Below are positions 6,474 through 6,986 of a stretch of 6,986 nt of DNA, piece by piece. Location: NCBI GenBank assembly GCA_031270145.1, contig JAISYD010000288.1, positions 1 through 6,986 on the forward strand, read 5' to 3'. The notes under the pieces were generated by a model, which saw only the letters and a program-made list of their open reading frames with translations, did no database searches and was not told the DNA's origin. How positions within the stretch are numbered: position 1 is the stretch's first letter; each line of letters opens with the position of its first letter. The position numbers and the translations under genes are program-made. This DNA is from Planctomycetota bacterium (GTDB taxonomy: Bacteria > Planctomycetota > SZUA-567).

Positions 6474-6986
6474 TCACACGTATTCGACTTCCTTTCTCCC
6501 ATTGTACACATCCCGATCCAATTCGCCCTCGACGTTGGCCACCAGCATGGCCACTATGACGTCGGCGTCGACGTTGAGCAGGGTGCGGAACATGCCGGCG
6601 AACCAGTCGACGCCCAGCATCAGGGCGATGGAGTCCGGCGGCAGGCCCAGGGAGGCGGCAAGGAAAGTGCAGACCACCACCGACCCGCCGGGGACGGTGA
6701 TGGTCCCCATGCACAACAGGCAGGAAAGGACGACGGCCATGACCAACTGGTACGTGCTCATCGTGATGCCGGCGGACTGGGCCAGGAAAAGCGTCATGAC
6801 CACATAGCAAAGGGCGGCGCCGGAGGAGTTCATCGTCATGGCGAGCGGGCCGACAAAGTCCGAAACGCGGCGGCTGACCCCGAACTTGGTCACCGTGTCC
6901 TCCATCTTGGTGGGCAGGGTGATGGCGGAGGAGGTCGTGGTGAGCGCGACCAGGGACATTTTCATGAACTTGCCCGGCATGACGAG
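6474..6986 (-). CDS. Dicarboxylate/amino acid:cation symporter (DAACS family), C-terminal part
   Basis: Secondary transporter of the glutamate transporter homologue fold (GltPh, GltP, DctA, SstT, TcyP), using a cation gradient to import acidic amino acids, dicarboxylates or related solutes. The frame is open to the right edge, so about 170 C-terminal residues of a protein usually near 400 are present; the ATG at 6980 is internal. The serine-rich hairpin-1 motif is seen as TTTSSAITLP. Helix 7 carries PLAMTMNSSGAALCYVV where relatives have NMDGT. Hairpin 2 is MGTITVPGGSVVV. Helix 8 is GVDWFAGMFRTLLNVDADV, retaining the Arg, Thr, Asn and last Asp (GltPh Arg397, Thr398, Asn401, Asp405) but with Gly where GltPh has Asp394. 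The family is clear; the substrate is not. The gene converges on phoR and shows no functional tie to the phosphate operon. Confidence 0.88.
   Translation of the reverse strand, partial: LVMPGKFMKMSLVALTTTSSAITLPTKMEDTVTKFGVSRRVSDFVGPLAMTMNSSGAALCYVVMTLFLAQSAGITMSTYQLVMAVVLSCLLCMGTITVPGGSVVVCTFLAASLGLPPDSIALMLGVDWFAGMFRTLLNVDADVIVAMLVANVEGELDRDVYNGRKEVEYV

Noticed and set aside
6103..6810. 235-residue - strand frame spanning the phoR end and the symporter gene
   Set aside because: It is out of frame with the symporter, which has clear family motifs, and runs antisense through conserved phoR kinase motifs.

Overview
The window carries most of a phosphate (Pi) acquisition and phosphate-sensing operon on the + strand, running from position 1 to 6417. 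It meets, tail to tail, the 3' part of an unrelated secondary transporter gene on the - strand (6474 to the right edge). The DNA is uniformly GC-rich with no compositional break. The cell is Gram-negative: PstC and PstA are the long proteobacterial type with periplasmic extensions, and the PstA end is very like that of gammaproteobacteria such as Pseudomonas. PhoR, with a periplasmic sensor domain plus HAMP and PAS domains, and the gene order pst-phoU-phoB-phoR would suit a deltaproteobacterium (Desulfobacterota) or relative. This placement is inference; no marker gene is present.

Layout, left to right: the C-terminal part of pstC (start outside the window), pstA, pstB, phoU, phoB and phoR. 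The genes are nearly fused. pstC/pstA and pstA/pstB are separated by one base, with the same eight-base junction TGAAATGG. pstB and phoU overlap by one base (TAATG). phoB follows phoU after 8 bases. phoR follows phoB after 6 bases or, with the better start, 63 bases. No convincing internal promoter was seen. The operon promoter, any Pho box and pstS would lie to the left of the window or elsewhere.

How the genes work together: PstC and PstA form the inner-membrane channel and PstB is the ATPase that drives Pi uptake from a periplasmic PstS. PhoU links transporter state to the PhoR kinase, restraining it when Pi is plentiful. PhoR phosphorylates PhoB, which activates Pho regulon genes, usually including pst itself. 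Transporter, negative regulator and two-component system in one transcription unit would make a self-contained feedback module.

The end of the operon is rich in inverted repeats: a perfect 10-bp stem with a 3-nt loop inside the last codons of phoR, and an 8-bp stem around a smaller hairpin in the 56-bp convergent spacer. The - strand gene is a dicarboxylate/amino acid:cation symporter (DAACS) with unusual residues at positions that bind sodium and substrate in characterised relatives. Overall this is a conventional, well-conserved region. I saw no clearly undescribed system; the symporter motif variants and the 3'-end hairpins merit the closest second look.
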